NCBI GenBank assembly: GCA_002341805.1
Contig: DDOS01000126.1
Span: 1 to 19,522 of the forward strand
From: Aquificaceae bacterium UBA2488
GTDB lineage: Bacteria > Aquificota > Aquificia > Aquificales > Aquificaceae
DNA: 19,522 bases
Reading direction: 5' to 3'
Shown here in pieces: positions 7,017-12,919 of this stretch. The notes under the pieces were generated by a model. It was not told the DNA's origin. It searched no databases and saw only the letters and a list, made by a program, of their open reading frames with translations. Position numbers and translations under genes: made by a program. The first letter of the stretch is position 1. The number at the start of each line of letters is the position of its first letter.

Positions 7017-7253
7017 ATGGTAATAAGCGTTAATATAGATAAATGTACTGGCTGCGATAGATGTAAATTAGCCTGTTCGTATCAGCTTCACAGAGGGTTT
7101 AACCCATTTTTCTCAAATATTGAAATAGAGAAAGAAATTACAGGATATCCTTTAAAAATATATTTTAGAAAATCTTGTAGAAAAGCAGGATGCGAGACCC
7201 CACTTTGTGTTGACTTTTGTTCAGAAAAAGCTATACATGTTGTTAATCAGTAG
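7017..7253 (+). CDS. 2x[4Fe-4S] ferredoxin with wide second motif (AOR-associated type)
   Basis: A 78-aa iron-sulfur protein. The first motif is C10-C13-C16-C20 (CTGCDRCKLACSYQ). The second is C54-x4-C59-x4-C64-x3-C68 (CRKAGCETPLCVDFC), with wider spacing than classical ferredoxins. It resembles the electron-transfer subunits of dehydrogenases and the small ferredoxins found with AOR-type enzymes. The Pro usually following the last Cys of each motif is missing (CSYQ, CSEK). The Shine-Dalgarno AGGAGG overlaps the Gly-Gly codons of the MoaD-like gene. It is the last gene of the nifB operon, and its 3' end overlaps the convergent yopX-like gene by 11 bp. The link to the AOR-like protein 5 kb away is an inference. 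Confidence 0.78.
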   Translation: MVISVNIDKCTGCDRCKLACSYQLHRGFNPFFSNIEIEKEITGYPLKIYFRKSCRKAGCETPLCVDFCSEKAIHVVNQ

Positions 7254-7647
7254 ATATTGCTTCTTCTTCGTTTTTACTTTCAAATAACTCTGGATTTTCA
7301 TATATATTTCCAATTACTTTTATAAAATTAACCTCCTTATCTGGGTCATAACCTATGGTTACTAGTCTAAATTTTGCCTCTTTGCTTGAATATCTAACCG
7401 CCATTATGTTTGATCCCTTTTTGCTTTTAAATAATATAATATCTCCATCGTATATCTCTCCATCAAAATCATCGTTTATCCCAGTATAAATACATATATC
7501 GTATCTATGCTGGACGTCTGACTCGATTTTTGGATTCAAAAGCTCAAATACATTATCTTGTTTAACAAAAAGGTTGCTAAAATCTGAAATACAGTCTATA
7601 AACTTCTTTTGATCTCTATCCCATATTTTTAATTTTAGGCTTTTCAT
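7243..7647 (-). CDS. YopX-family protein
   Basis: A 134-aa protein with clear YopX signatures, a family otherwise known mainly from phages and prophages. The N-terminal LKIWDRDQKKFID matches the family's 'FRaWDkk.kkm' start. YTGINDDFDGEIYDGDII matches 'YTGLKDKNGKEIYEGDIV', and VIGNIYENPELFE is the standard C-terminal hallmark. The biochemical function of YopX is not established. It follows nifZ by 9 bp, with AAGGAG placed before the ATG, so it looks like a true last gene of the nifE operon rather than a stray prophage remnant. No other phage gene is visible. The last 11 bp overlap the convergent ferredoxin. The acidic tail (ESKNEEE) is not part of the conserved domain. Confidence 0.8.
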   Translation of the reverse strand: MKSLKLKIWDRDQKKFIDCISDFSNLFVKQDNVFELLNPKIESDVQHRYDICIYTGINDDFDGEIYDGDIILFKSKKGSNIMAVRYSSKEAKFRLVTIGYDPDKEVNFIKVIGNIYENPELFESKNEEEAISTD

Positions 7648-7656
7648 ATGAACTCC

Positions 7657-7950
7657 TTAATGATTATCCTTTATTTTTATCCATCTACCTGTTTCTATAT
7701 CATAATCTTCTATAATTTCAAGCTCCTCTTTTCTAAAACCTATTATCATATTCTTGTCTATAAAATGAACAAATATTGCTGGTTTGAAAAGAAATTCGCT
7801 TACTTCTTTTACATATCCTTCACTTCCTTCATTTATTAAAATCTCACCCATCTTATGTCCTGGAAATGTTCCATCGTTTCTTACAGCTTTCTTAACCCGA
7901 ACCTTCTGGTTTTCTCTAAACATAGTTTCATACACTTTGCTTATACCCAT
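7657..7950 (-). CDS. nifZ: Nitrogen fixation protein NifZ
   Basis: NifZ is a small accessory protein that helps mature the second P-cluster of NifDK. The 97-aa product has the NifZ core: QKVRVKKAVRNDGTFPGHKMGE, with NDGTFPG diagnostic, then LINEGSEGYVKEV and the segment ending GFRKEELEII. An AAGGAG eight bases before the ATG at 7950 supports this start rather than the internal Met at residue 10. The upstream gap (55 bp) holds a terminator-like hairpin, so expression may be lower than that of the genes before it. Family membership is clear from these motifs. Confidence 0.9.
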   Translation of the reverse strand: MGISKVYETMFRENQKVRVKKAVRNDGTFPGHKMGEILINEGSEGYVKEVSEFLFKPAIFVHFIDKNMIIGFRKEELEIIEDYDIETGRWIKIKDNH

Positions 7951-7977
7951 TATACATTCTCCTTAAACATGTAAAAC

Positions 7978-7993
7978 CCCGCTAAAAAGCGGG
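7978..7993 (-). terminator. Stem-loop in the Rop-like / nifZ gap
   Basis: A perfect 6-bp stem with a 4-nt loop (CCCGCT-TTTT-AGCGGG on the minus strand) is followed by GTTTTAC. The T run is short, so this is more likely a partial terminator or mRNA-end stabiliser than a strong terminator. It separates nifZ-yopX from the genes upstream. Confidence 0.5.
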
Positions 7994-8005
7994 AATTGAT
8001 GCAGC

Positions 8006-8314
8006 TTATTTAGATTTTTTTAACTCGTCTAACTTGGCTTTCCACTCAAAATAATCTCTATGAGCGATGTAAGCTTGTTCAGCAATCTCTGGAATCTCTC
8101 TCCAACCATCCGGAAGTTTCTCTTCTGCCAAATCATGAAGCTTAGTGGCCATTTCCATAGCCTTCATTCTAAGAGACTTCACCCTCTCTTTTAGCTCATC
8201 AGCACTCATCTCAGTAAAGTCCTTAGAATGACAATTTCCTACTTTTGCACCCTTATCTTCACATGTCCCTTTACACGTTTTTTCAAGCATTATTACTTGC
8301 GATTCTGTACACAT
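8006..8314 (-). CDS. Rop-like nif-associated protein (PF05082 type) with Cys-containing N-terminus
   Basis: A 102-aa protein. Residues about 35-102 match the small alpha-helical Rop-like family found next to nifX and DUF269 in many nif clusters. The pattern runs ELKERVKSLRMKAMEMATKL, then HDLAEEKLPDGWREIPEIA and a second helix with Lys/Glu repeats, and is expected to fold as an antiparallel helical hairpin. The function is unknown. The first 34 residues are an addition I do not recognise from the family, with four cysteines (C2, C14, C18, C28) in a KTCKGTCEDKG...NC arrangement that could bind a metal or cluster. A TAGGAGG sequence precedes the ATG. It follows nifI2 by 11 bp. Confidence 0.75.
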   Translation of the reverse strand: MCTESQVIMLEKTCKGTCEDKGAKVGNCHSKDFTEMSADELKERVKSLRMKAMEMATKLHDLAEEKLPDGWREIPEIAEQAYIAHRDYFEWKAKLDELKKSK

Positions 8315-8325
8315 AATAAAACCTC

Positions 8326-8754
8326 CTACGCTTTCATTGTTTCGCCTGTCCTTATTGTAATTGCTTCGTCCACGGGCATTACAAATATTTTTCCATCTCC
8401 AGGATTTCCTGTTTTATTTATAGATATTATGCCGTCTATCACTTCCTTCTTCATCTCCTTGGGTATAACCATTACAAGCAATTTCTTAGGAATATACGTG
8501 ATTGGCCTTGTCAATTTGCTACCTGCTTTTAAATTACCTTCAGCCAAATATCTAACATCTGTAGGGACTAATCTTGGAGCCGATGTGGCATATGTATATA
8601 GCTCTTTGCCTTCTGTTTCTGTTATTGCAAAACCTGCTTGTCTTCCTCTACCCCAAACAGAGTGAATACTCATAGCACCAAGCCCAATACTATCAAGGAA
8701 TCTTTTTGTGGGATTGACTTTATCTCTTCTTATTATTGCCCATATTTCAATCAT
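8326..8754 (-). CDS. nifI2: Nitrogenase-associated PII protein NifI2
   Basis: NifI2 forms a hetero-oligomer with NifI1 that binds NifDK and blocks NifH docking when nitrogen is sufficient; 2-oxoglutarate relieves the block. The 142-aa protein has the PII fold: IEIWAIIRRDKVNPTKRFLDSIG at the start, WGRGRQAG in the B region, and the signature GNPGDGKIFVMPVDEAITIRTGE near the end. The T-loop region (about 48-85) is longer than in GlnB and has no uridylylatable Tyr51 context, as expected for NifI2. Its ATG overlaps the nifI1 stop (ATGA). The position after nifX/DUF269 is unusual; in methanogens and clostridia the pair lies between nifH and nifD. Confidence 0.88.
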   Translation of the reverse strand: MIEIWAIIRRDKVNPTKRFLDSIGLGAMSIHSVWGRGRQAGFAITETEGKELYTYATSAPRLVPTDVRYLAEGNLKAGSKLTRPITYIPKKLLVMVIPKEMKKEVIDGIISINKTGNPGDGKIFVMPVDEAITIRTGETMKA

Positions 8755-9068
8755 AATACTGCCTCTCCTGTTCTTACAGTATAAGCTTCATCTACTTGTG
8801 AGATAAATATCTTCCCATCTCCAGGCATACCTGTCTGCGCTTTTTCTATGATGATATCTCTAACCTTGCTAATATCTTCATCGTTTACCACTATCGCAAG
8901 AAGGACCTTTGGCAATTCATCGTAATGCACGTTTCCCACATCAAGACCTCTTTGCTTACCCCTTCCAAAAACATGAAACTTTGTTACCGCCGGAAAACCA
9001 GCGGCCTCCAACGTAAGCACTATATCCTCTTCTTTCTCTGGCCTAACAAAAGCCCTTACCAATTTCAT
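8751..9068 (-). CDS. nifI1: Nitrogenase-associated PII protein NifI1
   Basis: The 105-aa partner of NifI2. It begins MKLVRAFVRPEKEEDIVLTL and contains FHVFGRGKQRGLDVG, then the short T-loop NVHYDELPK, and ends in TGMPGDGKIFISQVDEAYTVRTGE. The GLDVGNVHYDELPK loop differs from the GlnB/GlnK loop that carries the uridylylated tyrosine and matches the NifI1 type. Known role: post-translational control of nitrogenase by direct binding, sensing 2-oxoglutarate and ATP/ADP. AGGAGG precedes the ATG. The 4-bp overlap with nifI2 suggests fixed stoichiometry. Confusion with general PII proteins is unlikely because both members of the pair are present. Confidence 0.9.
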   Translation of the reverse strand: MKLVRAFVRPEKEEDIVLTLEAAGFPAVTKFHVFGRGKQRGLDVGNVHYDELPKVLLAIVVNDEDISKVRDIIIEKAQTGMPGDGKIFISQVDEAYTVRTGEAVL

Positions 9069-9082
9069 AACATTTTACCTCC

Positions 9083-9547
9083 TTAAGATAAAAATTCCTT
9101 AAATTTTTCTACGTTTTTTATTGCTTTTTCTACCGACCTTTTCCCCTCTTCATCCATTTTTTCAAAGCTTCCAAACCCAAATTTTTGCACATCTCTTAGA
9201 GTTTTTTCTAAGATGATTATATTTCCAGAATAAATTAATGCCCTTCCAAATCCTTCATGAGATATGTCTATAGCCGTAGTTGTAAATATATTTGTCTTTT
9301 GCTCAATCACATAAGCTATAGCTTCATAAAAAACTCTAATAAGACCCAGTGTTTTGCTATCCACATCATCATGAGCATCTATTTTTTTCTTTTCTTCTTT
9401 TGTTTTTATAAATGGTTTCAAAAGATACAAATCACTAAATTTAGCCCATGCCCCATAAGAATCATAAGCCCTTATCTTAGTAACTAAGGATTTTAAAAAC
9501 TCAGAATTATTAACAATATCCTCTTTATCTAATATCTCTGTGCTCAT
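9083..9547 (-). CDS. NifX-associated DUF269 protein
   Basis: A 154-aa soluble protein of the DUF269 family (NifX-associated nitrogen fixation protein). Diagnostic stretches are FLKSLVTKIRAYDSYGAW, FSDLYLLKPFI and ISHEGFGRALIYSGNIIIL, followed by LRDVQKFGFGSFEKM. Biochemical function is not settled; it nearly always follows nifX. Here its ATG is the base after the nifX stop, so the two are translationally linked. AGGAGG lies inside the end of nifX. I see no metal-binding motif or membrane segment. The call rests on strong family patterns and position. Confidence 0.92.
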   Translation of the reverse strand: MSTEILDKEDIVNNSEFLKSLVTKIRAYDSYGAWAKFSDLYLLKPFIKTKEEKKKIDAHDDVDSKTLGLIRVFYEAIAYVIEQKTNIFTTTAIDISHEGFGRALIYSGNIIILEKTLRDVQKFGFGSFEKMDEEGKRSVEKAIKNVEKFKEFLS

Positions 9548-9940
9548 TTATACTCCTCCTTCTACATCCTCTGTGGCCTTTGATTGAATAAGAGCTTTTC
9601 TCAGCCAAGGGGGTGGATTTGTTTTTAGCTTTTCCACCATATCATCGAGTATGCTTTTTATACTGGTTTTCTCTTGAACTTTCACAGGATGTATTTTTGC
9701 TTTTACAACCTTGGCTGCAGCCGTACCACCTATAGCAATGATATATATTATCGTACAGTCTTTTATTGCATCGATTTTACTATTTATCTTGTCATACTCA
9801 TCATCAGGTATTTCTGTGAAATTCCTTAAATCGGCAAATTCATAACCGTTCTCATCCACTTCATAAACCGCAATTGTTTTTGCATGACCAAAATGATCAT
9901 CTACATTGATTAGATCCTTCGTAGCAAATCCTACCTTCAT
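9548..9940 (-). CDS. nifX: FeMo-co carrier protein NifX
   Basis: NifX binds NifB-co and FeMo-co precursors and passes them between NifB and NifEN. The 130-aa protein has the family pattern: VGFATKDLINVDDHFGHA with the conserved HFG, YEVDENGYEF, CTIIYIIAIGGTAAAKVV, and the terminal KTNPPPWLRKAL motif. It is similar in fold to the C-terminal domain of the NifB in this window, where HFGHA is repeated. A TAGGAGG sequence precedes the ATG. The gap to nifN is 10 bp and there is no gap to DUF269. Confidence 0.94.
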   Translation of the reverse strand: MKVGFATKDLINVDDHFGHAKTIAVYEVDENGYEFADLRNFTEIPDDEYDKINSKIDAIKDCTIIYIIAIGGTAAAKVVKAKIHPVKVQEKTSIKSILDDMVEKLKTNPPPWLRKALIQSKATEDVEGGV

Positions 9941-9950
9941 AAACTACCTC

Positions 9951-11261
9951 CTATAAAAATTGATGGCTTTGAGGAGAAGGTTCATAAGAATCCTCCTCAT
10001 CATGTTCAAAAAATATACTTGCAACTTGCGAAAGTATATTTATAGCACCTTTGTAAGACACATAAGTTTTCAAAAAGTGTCCAAATTCTTCAAATACTGG
10101 AATACCTATTCTTATAAGATGACAATGATTTTCTTTTGCCATATGATACGCATGCGAGTTTGAAAATATTATAAGGCTTTTAGAGATATTGTTTTTTAAA
10201 TCCTCCAAATCACCTACTATAATTTGTTCTGCTCCTATATTTTGAAGTATATCCGATTTTGATGGGGATACAACAGTTTCTATATTTATTCCAAGATTAT
10301 CCTTTATAAAAGCATATATATTGAATATATGCGATGGCTCTAAGGCTATAGATATTGATTTATTTATGTAATAAAAATGTGTATCAAGCATAAGATCAAC
10401 AAGTTGTTTTCTTTGTTTTATATATTTTTTTGGTATGCTTTTACCAGTATTTAGGGATAATGTTTGAAAAAATCTATCCACATCTTCTATTTTCATGAGA
10501 CTATCAAAAGCATAAAACGGTATACCGAATTTTTCATATAGGATTTTAACAGCTGCTCTTGCACCAAAACCAACAGCTATACTAAACTCAGAAGCTCCCA
10601 TATTTTTGATATCTTCTAAAGTGGTGCCACCTTCTGGTATTGTGATAAAATGATCAATTACACCTGACATGGTTTCCGATAAATCTGGTAAAATAATAGG
10701 TTTTAAACCAAAAGATTCTATAATCTCTCTAATTTCATCAATATCCCCTGCTGTTAAGAAAGGACTTAGGATTACATTTACTTGTCCTTTTATTTTATCT
10801 TTTTTTTCTGGTATATTTTCTATTATCTCATTTATAGTGGCTATAAAACCATCTTCCAAGGAACCCTTGAAATCAGGCGTTGATACAAACAATATTGGAA
10901 TATTATCATAATCTTTATACTTAACTCTAAATCTTTTCAATCCACCTTTTACATCATCTCCCCTTGTTTCGCTCACTCCCGTAGATAGGATAACAACCAT
11001 TTCTGGGTTTCTACTGGAAATTACGTTTTTAATAGCTTCATGAAGGTTGATGTCATCCCCAACTATTGTGGCTATTTCTGATAAAGCTGTGGTTTGGATG
11101 GGCACTATCTCCCTAAAATGTCTTGTCAGCATTGCCACAGAAAATGATGTACATCCTTGAGAGCCATGATGGATCGGTATCGTTTTATTTATGCCAAGAC
11201 AAGCGAGAGCACCACCTAAGGGTTGACTCATTTTTAATGGATAAACCGAAGCATTCTTCAT
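9951..11261 (-). CDS. nifN: Nitrogenase cofactor scaffold NifN
   Basis: NifN is the beta-like subunit of the NifEN scaffold on which NifB-co is matured to FeMo-co. The 436-aa protein begins YPLKMSQPLGGALACLGI and has HHGSQGCTSFS, with C37 equivalent to the single NifN cysteine that ligates the NifEN interface cluster. LSTGVSETRGDDVKGGL and FVSTPDFKGSLEDGF are typical of the NifK/NifN group. The C-terminus (HEEDEEDSYEPSPQSHQ-like) is acidic and poorly conserved. The ATG overlaps the nifE stop by 4 bp (ATGA type), so NifE and NifN are translationally coupled. Confidence 0.95.
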   Translation of the reverse strand: MKNASVYPLKMSQPLGGALACLGINKTIPIHHGSQGCTSFSVAMLTRHFREIVPIQTTALSEIATIVGDDINLHEAIKNVISSRNPEMVVILSTGVSETRGDDVKGGLKRFRVKYKDYDNIPILFVSTPDFKGSLEDGFIATINEIIENIPEKKDKIKGQVNVILSPFLTAGDIDEIREIIESFGLKPIILPDLSETMSGVIDHFITIPEGGTTLEDIKNMGASEFSIAVGFGARAAVKILYEKFGIPFYAFDSLMKIEDVDRFFQTLSLNTGKSIPKKYIKQRKQLVDLMLDTHFYYINKSISIALEPSHIFNIYAFIKDNLGINIETVVSPSKSDILQNIGAEQIIVGDLEDLKNNISKSLIIFSNSHAYHMAKENHCHLIRIGIPVFEEFGHFLKTYVSYKGAINILSQVASIFFEHDEEDSYEPSPQSHQFL

Positions 11262-12631
11262 AATGCACTCTCCATGAATAAACTATTTTCTGCATATTTC
11301 CACACAGGGCTATAGATAGTATTAACCATATGTTTAGCGATCTCCACAAGCCCATCATATCCTGCAAAAGGATAAACCCTCTCTTGATTCACGTCTAAGA
11401 ATGGATATCTACCCTTTATAGCAGTATACATATTTCTACCCCCAGCAAGCAATATATCTCCTTTGTTCTCTTCCATTATTCTTATGATATCCTTTGCTCC
11501 ACCCTGCTCTATCAAAGCTTTTTGATTTTTTTCAAAAGCATGTCTCAACTTTTCAATATCCTTTTCAGTGGATTTTCTTATGCTTGTGCCTATTACTTCC
11601 ATCTCAAGCTCTTCAAGCATAAAAACCATAGACCAACTTTTTACACCGCCAGTGTAAAGGAGCACTTTTTTGCCTCGTAAGAGCGATATATGAGGTTTTA
11701 ACCTCTCTTTAGTCTCCTCCTCTTTCTTTCTTGTATATTCTTTCGCTCTTTTTATAAGATCTTCGTCCCCTAATGCCTCCGCTATAGATAAAATGGTTTT
11801 TGTGGTTTCTCTCATACCGTAAAAAGAACCCTCAATAAAGGGTATATCATACTTCTGTTTCATTCCTTCTGCCAACGAGACAAGGGCTTTACTACATATA
11901 ACCACATTTAACTTTGATCTATGAGCATATGTTAACTCTTTATAAGTAGAATCTCCAGAGATGCTTGATAAAATCCTTATACCCAAATCTCTAAAAATAG
12001 GCATAACTTGCCAAAGTTCTCCTGCTATATTGTATTCTCCTATAAGATTTATATCATAGGGTGTTGTGAATATAGGTTCTCCCGTGCCTATCACATGCTC
12101 TAACAACGCCCTTCCTGCTAATTTGTTACCAAGGTTTTTACTACCTACAAACCCTGGAGAATGTACTGGTATTACAGGAATTCCTAATTCTACAGATGCC
12201 TTTTTGCAAGCAGAATCTAAATCATCTCCTATCATAGCAGTCACACAGGTAGAATATACAAATATTGCTGGAGGATTATACTTTTGCTTTATCTCTTTGC
12301 AGGCATTTATAACTTTTTTCTCACCACCAAAGATTACATCGTTTTCTCCAACATCTGTGGTAAAGCCTATTCTATAAAATTGACTAACGGCAGAACGTGT
12401 TCCCCTATTGTCCCAACTATTTCCTGAACAGGATATAGGACCATGCACAAGATGAGCAGCATCCGCTACTGGTAATAAGACAGTCTGAGCTCCATCAAAA
12501 GCACAACCTCCAGCAGCAAGACCTGGTTTAGCTTTCTTGGTACACCCCTTTTTTCTTTCCGCTTCCGATTTCTCTTTATTTATATTACAATTTGATTCAT
12601 TAAAAAGTTGCTCTAAATCTAAGTTTGCCAT
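11258..12631 (-). CDS. nifE: Nitrogenase cofactor scaffold NifE
   Basis: NifE is the alpha-like subunit of NifEN. The 457-aa protein has the three cluster ligands C43 (AAGGCAFDGA), C68 (PISCSGNSWD) and C129 (STCVTAMIGDD), and the Cys of VVICSKALVSL at the position where NifE binds the cofactor precursor. PGFVGSKNLGNKLAGRAL and ERVYPFAGYDGLVEIA are NifE-typical. The N-terminus (about 1-35) is a Lys/Glu-rich extension with Cys15 and Cys30. AGGAGG precedes the ATG. A near-perfect sigma-54 promoter ends about 30 bp upstream and a NifA-type site lies about 80 bp beyond that, so nifE starts its own transcription unit running through nifN to yopX. Confidence 0.96.
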   Translation of the reverse strand: MANLDLEQLFNESNCNINKEKSEAERKKGCTKKAKPGLAAGGCAFDGAQTVLLPVADAAHLVHGPISCSGNSWDNRGTRSAVSQFYRIGFTTDVGENDVIFGGEKKVINACKEIKQKYNPPAIFVYSTCVTAMIGDDLDSACKKASVELGIPVIPVHSPGFVGSKNLGNKLAGRALLEHVIGTGEPIFTTPYDINLIGEYNIAGELWQVMPIFRDLGIRILSSISGDSTYKELTYAHRSKLNVVICSKALVSLAEGMKQKYDIPFIEGSFYGMRETTKTILSIAEALGDEDLIKRAKEYTRKKEEETKERLKPHISLLRGKKVLLYTGGVKSWSMVFMLEELEMEVIGTSIRKSTEKDIEKLRHAFEKNQKALIEQGGAKDIIRIMEENKGDILLAGGRNMYTAIKGRYPFLDVNQERVYPFAGYDGLVEIAKHMVNTIYSPVWKYAENSLFMESAL

Positions 12632-12661
12632 AGCTTCCTCCTTAAATCTAAATTATATTTA

Positions 12662-12676
12662 GCAAATATTGTGCCA
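12662..12676 (-). promoter_or_regulatory. Sigma-54 promoter for the nifE operon
   Basis: On the minus strand the sequence is TGGCACAATATTTGC, an exact match to the conserved bases of TGGCAC-N5-TTGC. The -12 GC is about 31 bp before the nifE ATG and leaves room for a short leader with the AAGGAGG ribosome site. This is the best sigma-54 match in the window. Confidence 0.85.
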
Positions 12677-12691
12677 ATAGTATTAATGCCT

Positions 12692-12715
12692 AATGTTAAG
12701 GCGTTAAGGAACATT
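12692..12715. repeat. Inverted repeat AATGTT-N12-AACATT with internal TTAAGG direct repeat
   Basis: A perfect 6-bp dyad lies just upstream of the nifE -24 element. The spacer contains TTAAGG twice (12696-12701 and 12704-12709). It is between the promoter and the NifA-type site. It does not fit TGT-N10-ACA. It could be an additional operator or chance in AT-rich DNA. Confidence 0.3.
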
Positions 12716-12746
12716 TTCAAATGCGTATCAGTTTTATCACATAATT

Positions 12747-12764
12747 TTGTAATGTTTATTACAA
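12747..12764. promoter_or_regulatory. NifA-type upstream activator site for nifE
   Basis: TTGTAATGTTTATTACAA is a perfect 7-bp dyad around a 4-bp centre and contains TGT-N10-ACA exactly (12748-12763). Its centre is about 80 bp upstream of the -24 element, the usual range for NifA enhancer sites. It also fits GTA-N8-TAC, but the sigma-54 promoter next to it favours NifA. Confidence 0.75.
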
Positions 12765-12840
12765 GATTTTTAATAAAAGCTAAAAAAATATTATACTGGG
12801 TCTTATTGGTTGATTTTTCATATTAATAACCCAATAAAAT

Positions 12841-12880
12841 TAAATCTTATTTATGTGCATCATAAGTTTACATAGATTTA
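12841..12880 (-). terminator. Possible weak terminator after degT
   Basis: Outer arms TAAATCT/AGATTTA enclose inner arms TTATG/CATAA. On the minus strand this is followed by ATTTTATT. A second inverted repeat (TTATTGG/CCAATAA, 12803-12837) follows, then a T7 run near 12782-12788. Either could end the nifH-degT transcript, but all stems are AT-rich and weak. Confidence 0.3.
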
Positions 12881-12919
12881 TAATCTTTTCTGCAATAAGT
12901 TATATGTTATATTTGTTTA

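Noticed and set aside
8228..8665. Plus-strand frame of 145 codons opposite nifI2
   Set aside because: It is a shadow of the conserved NifI2 and Rop-like genes, with low-complexity hydrophobic translation and no ribosome site.
12066..12377. Plus-strand frame of 103 codons opposite nifE
   Set aside because: Shadow of NifE; no Shine-Dalgarno and no recognisable motif.
12790..12795. Sigma-70 -10 (TATAAT, minus strand) upstream of nifE
   Set aside because: No -35 at the right distance, and the exact sigma-54 promoter lies downstream next to nifE.
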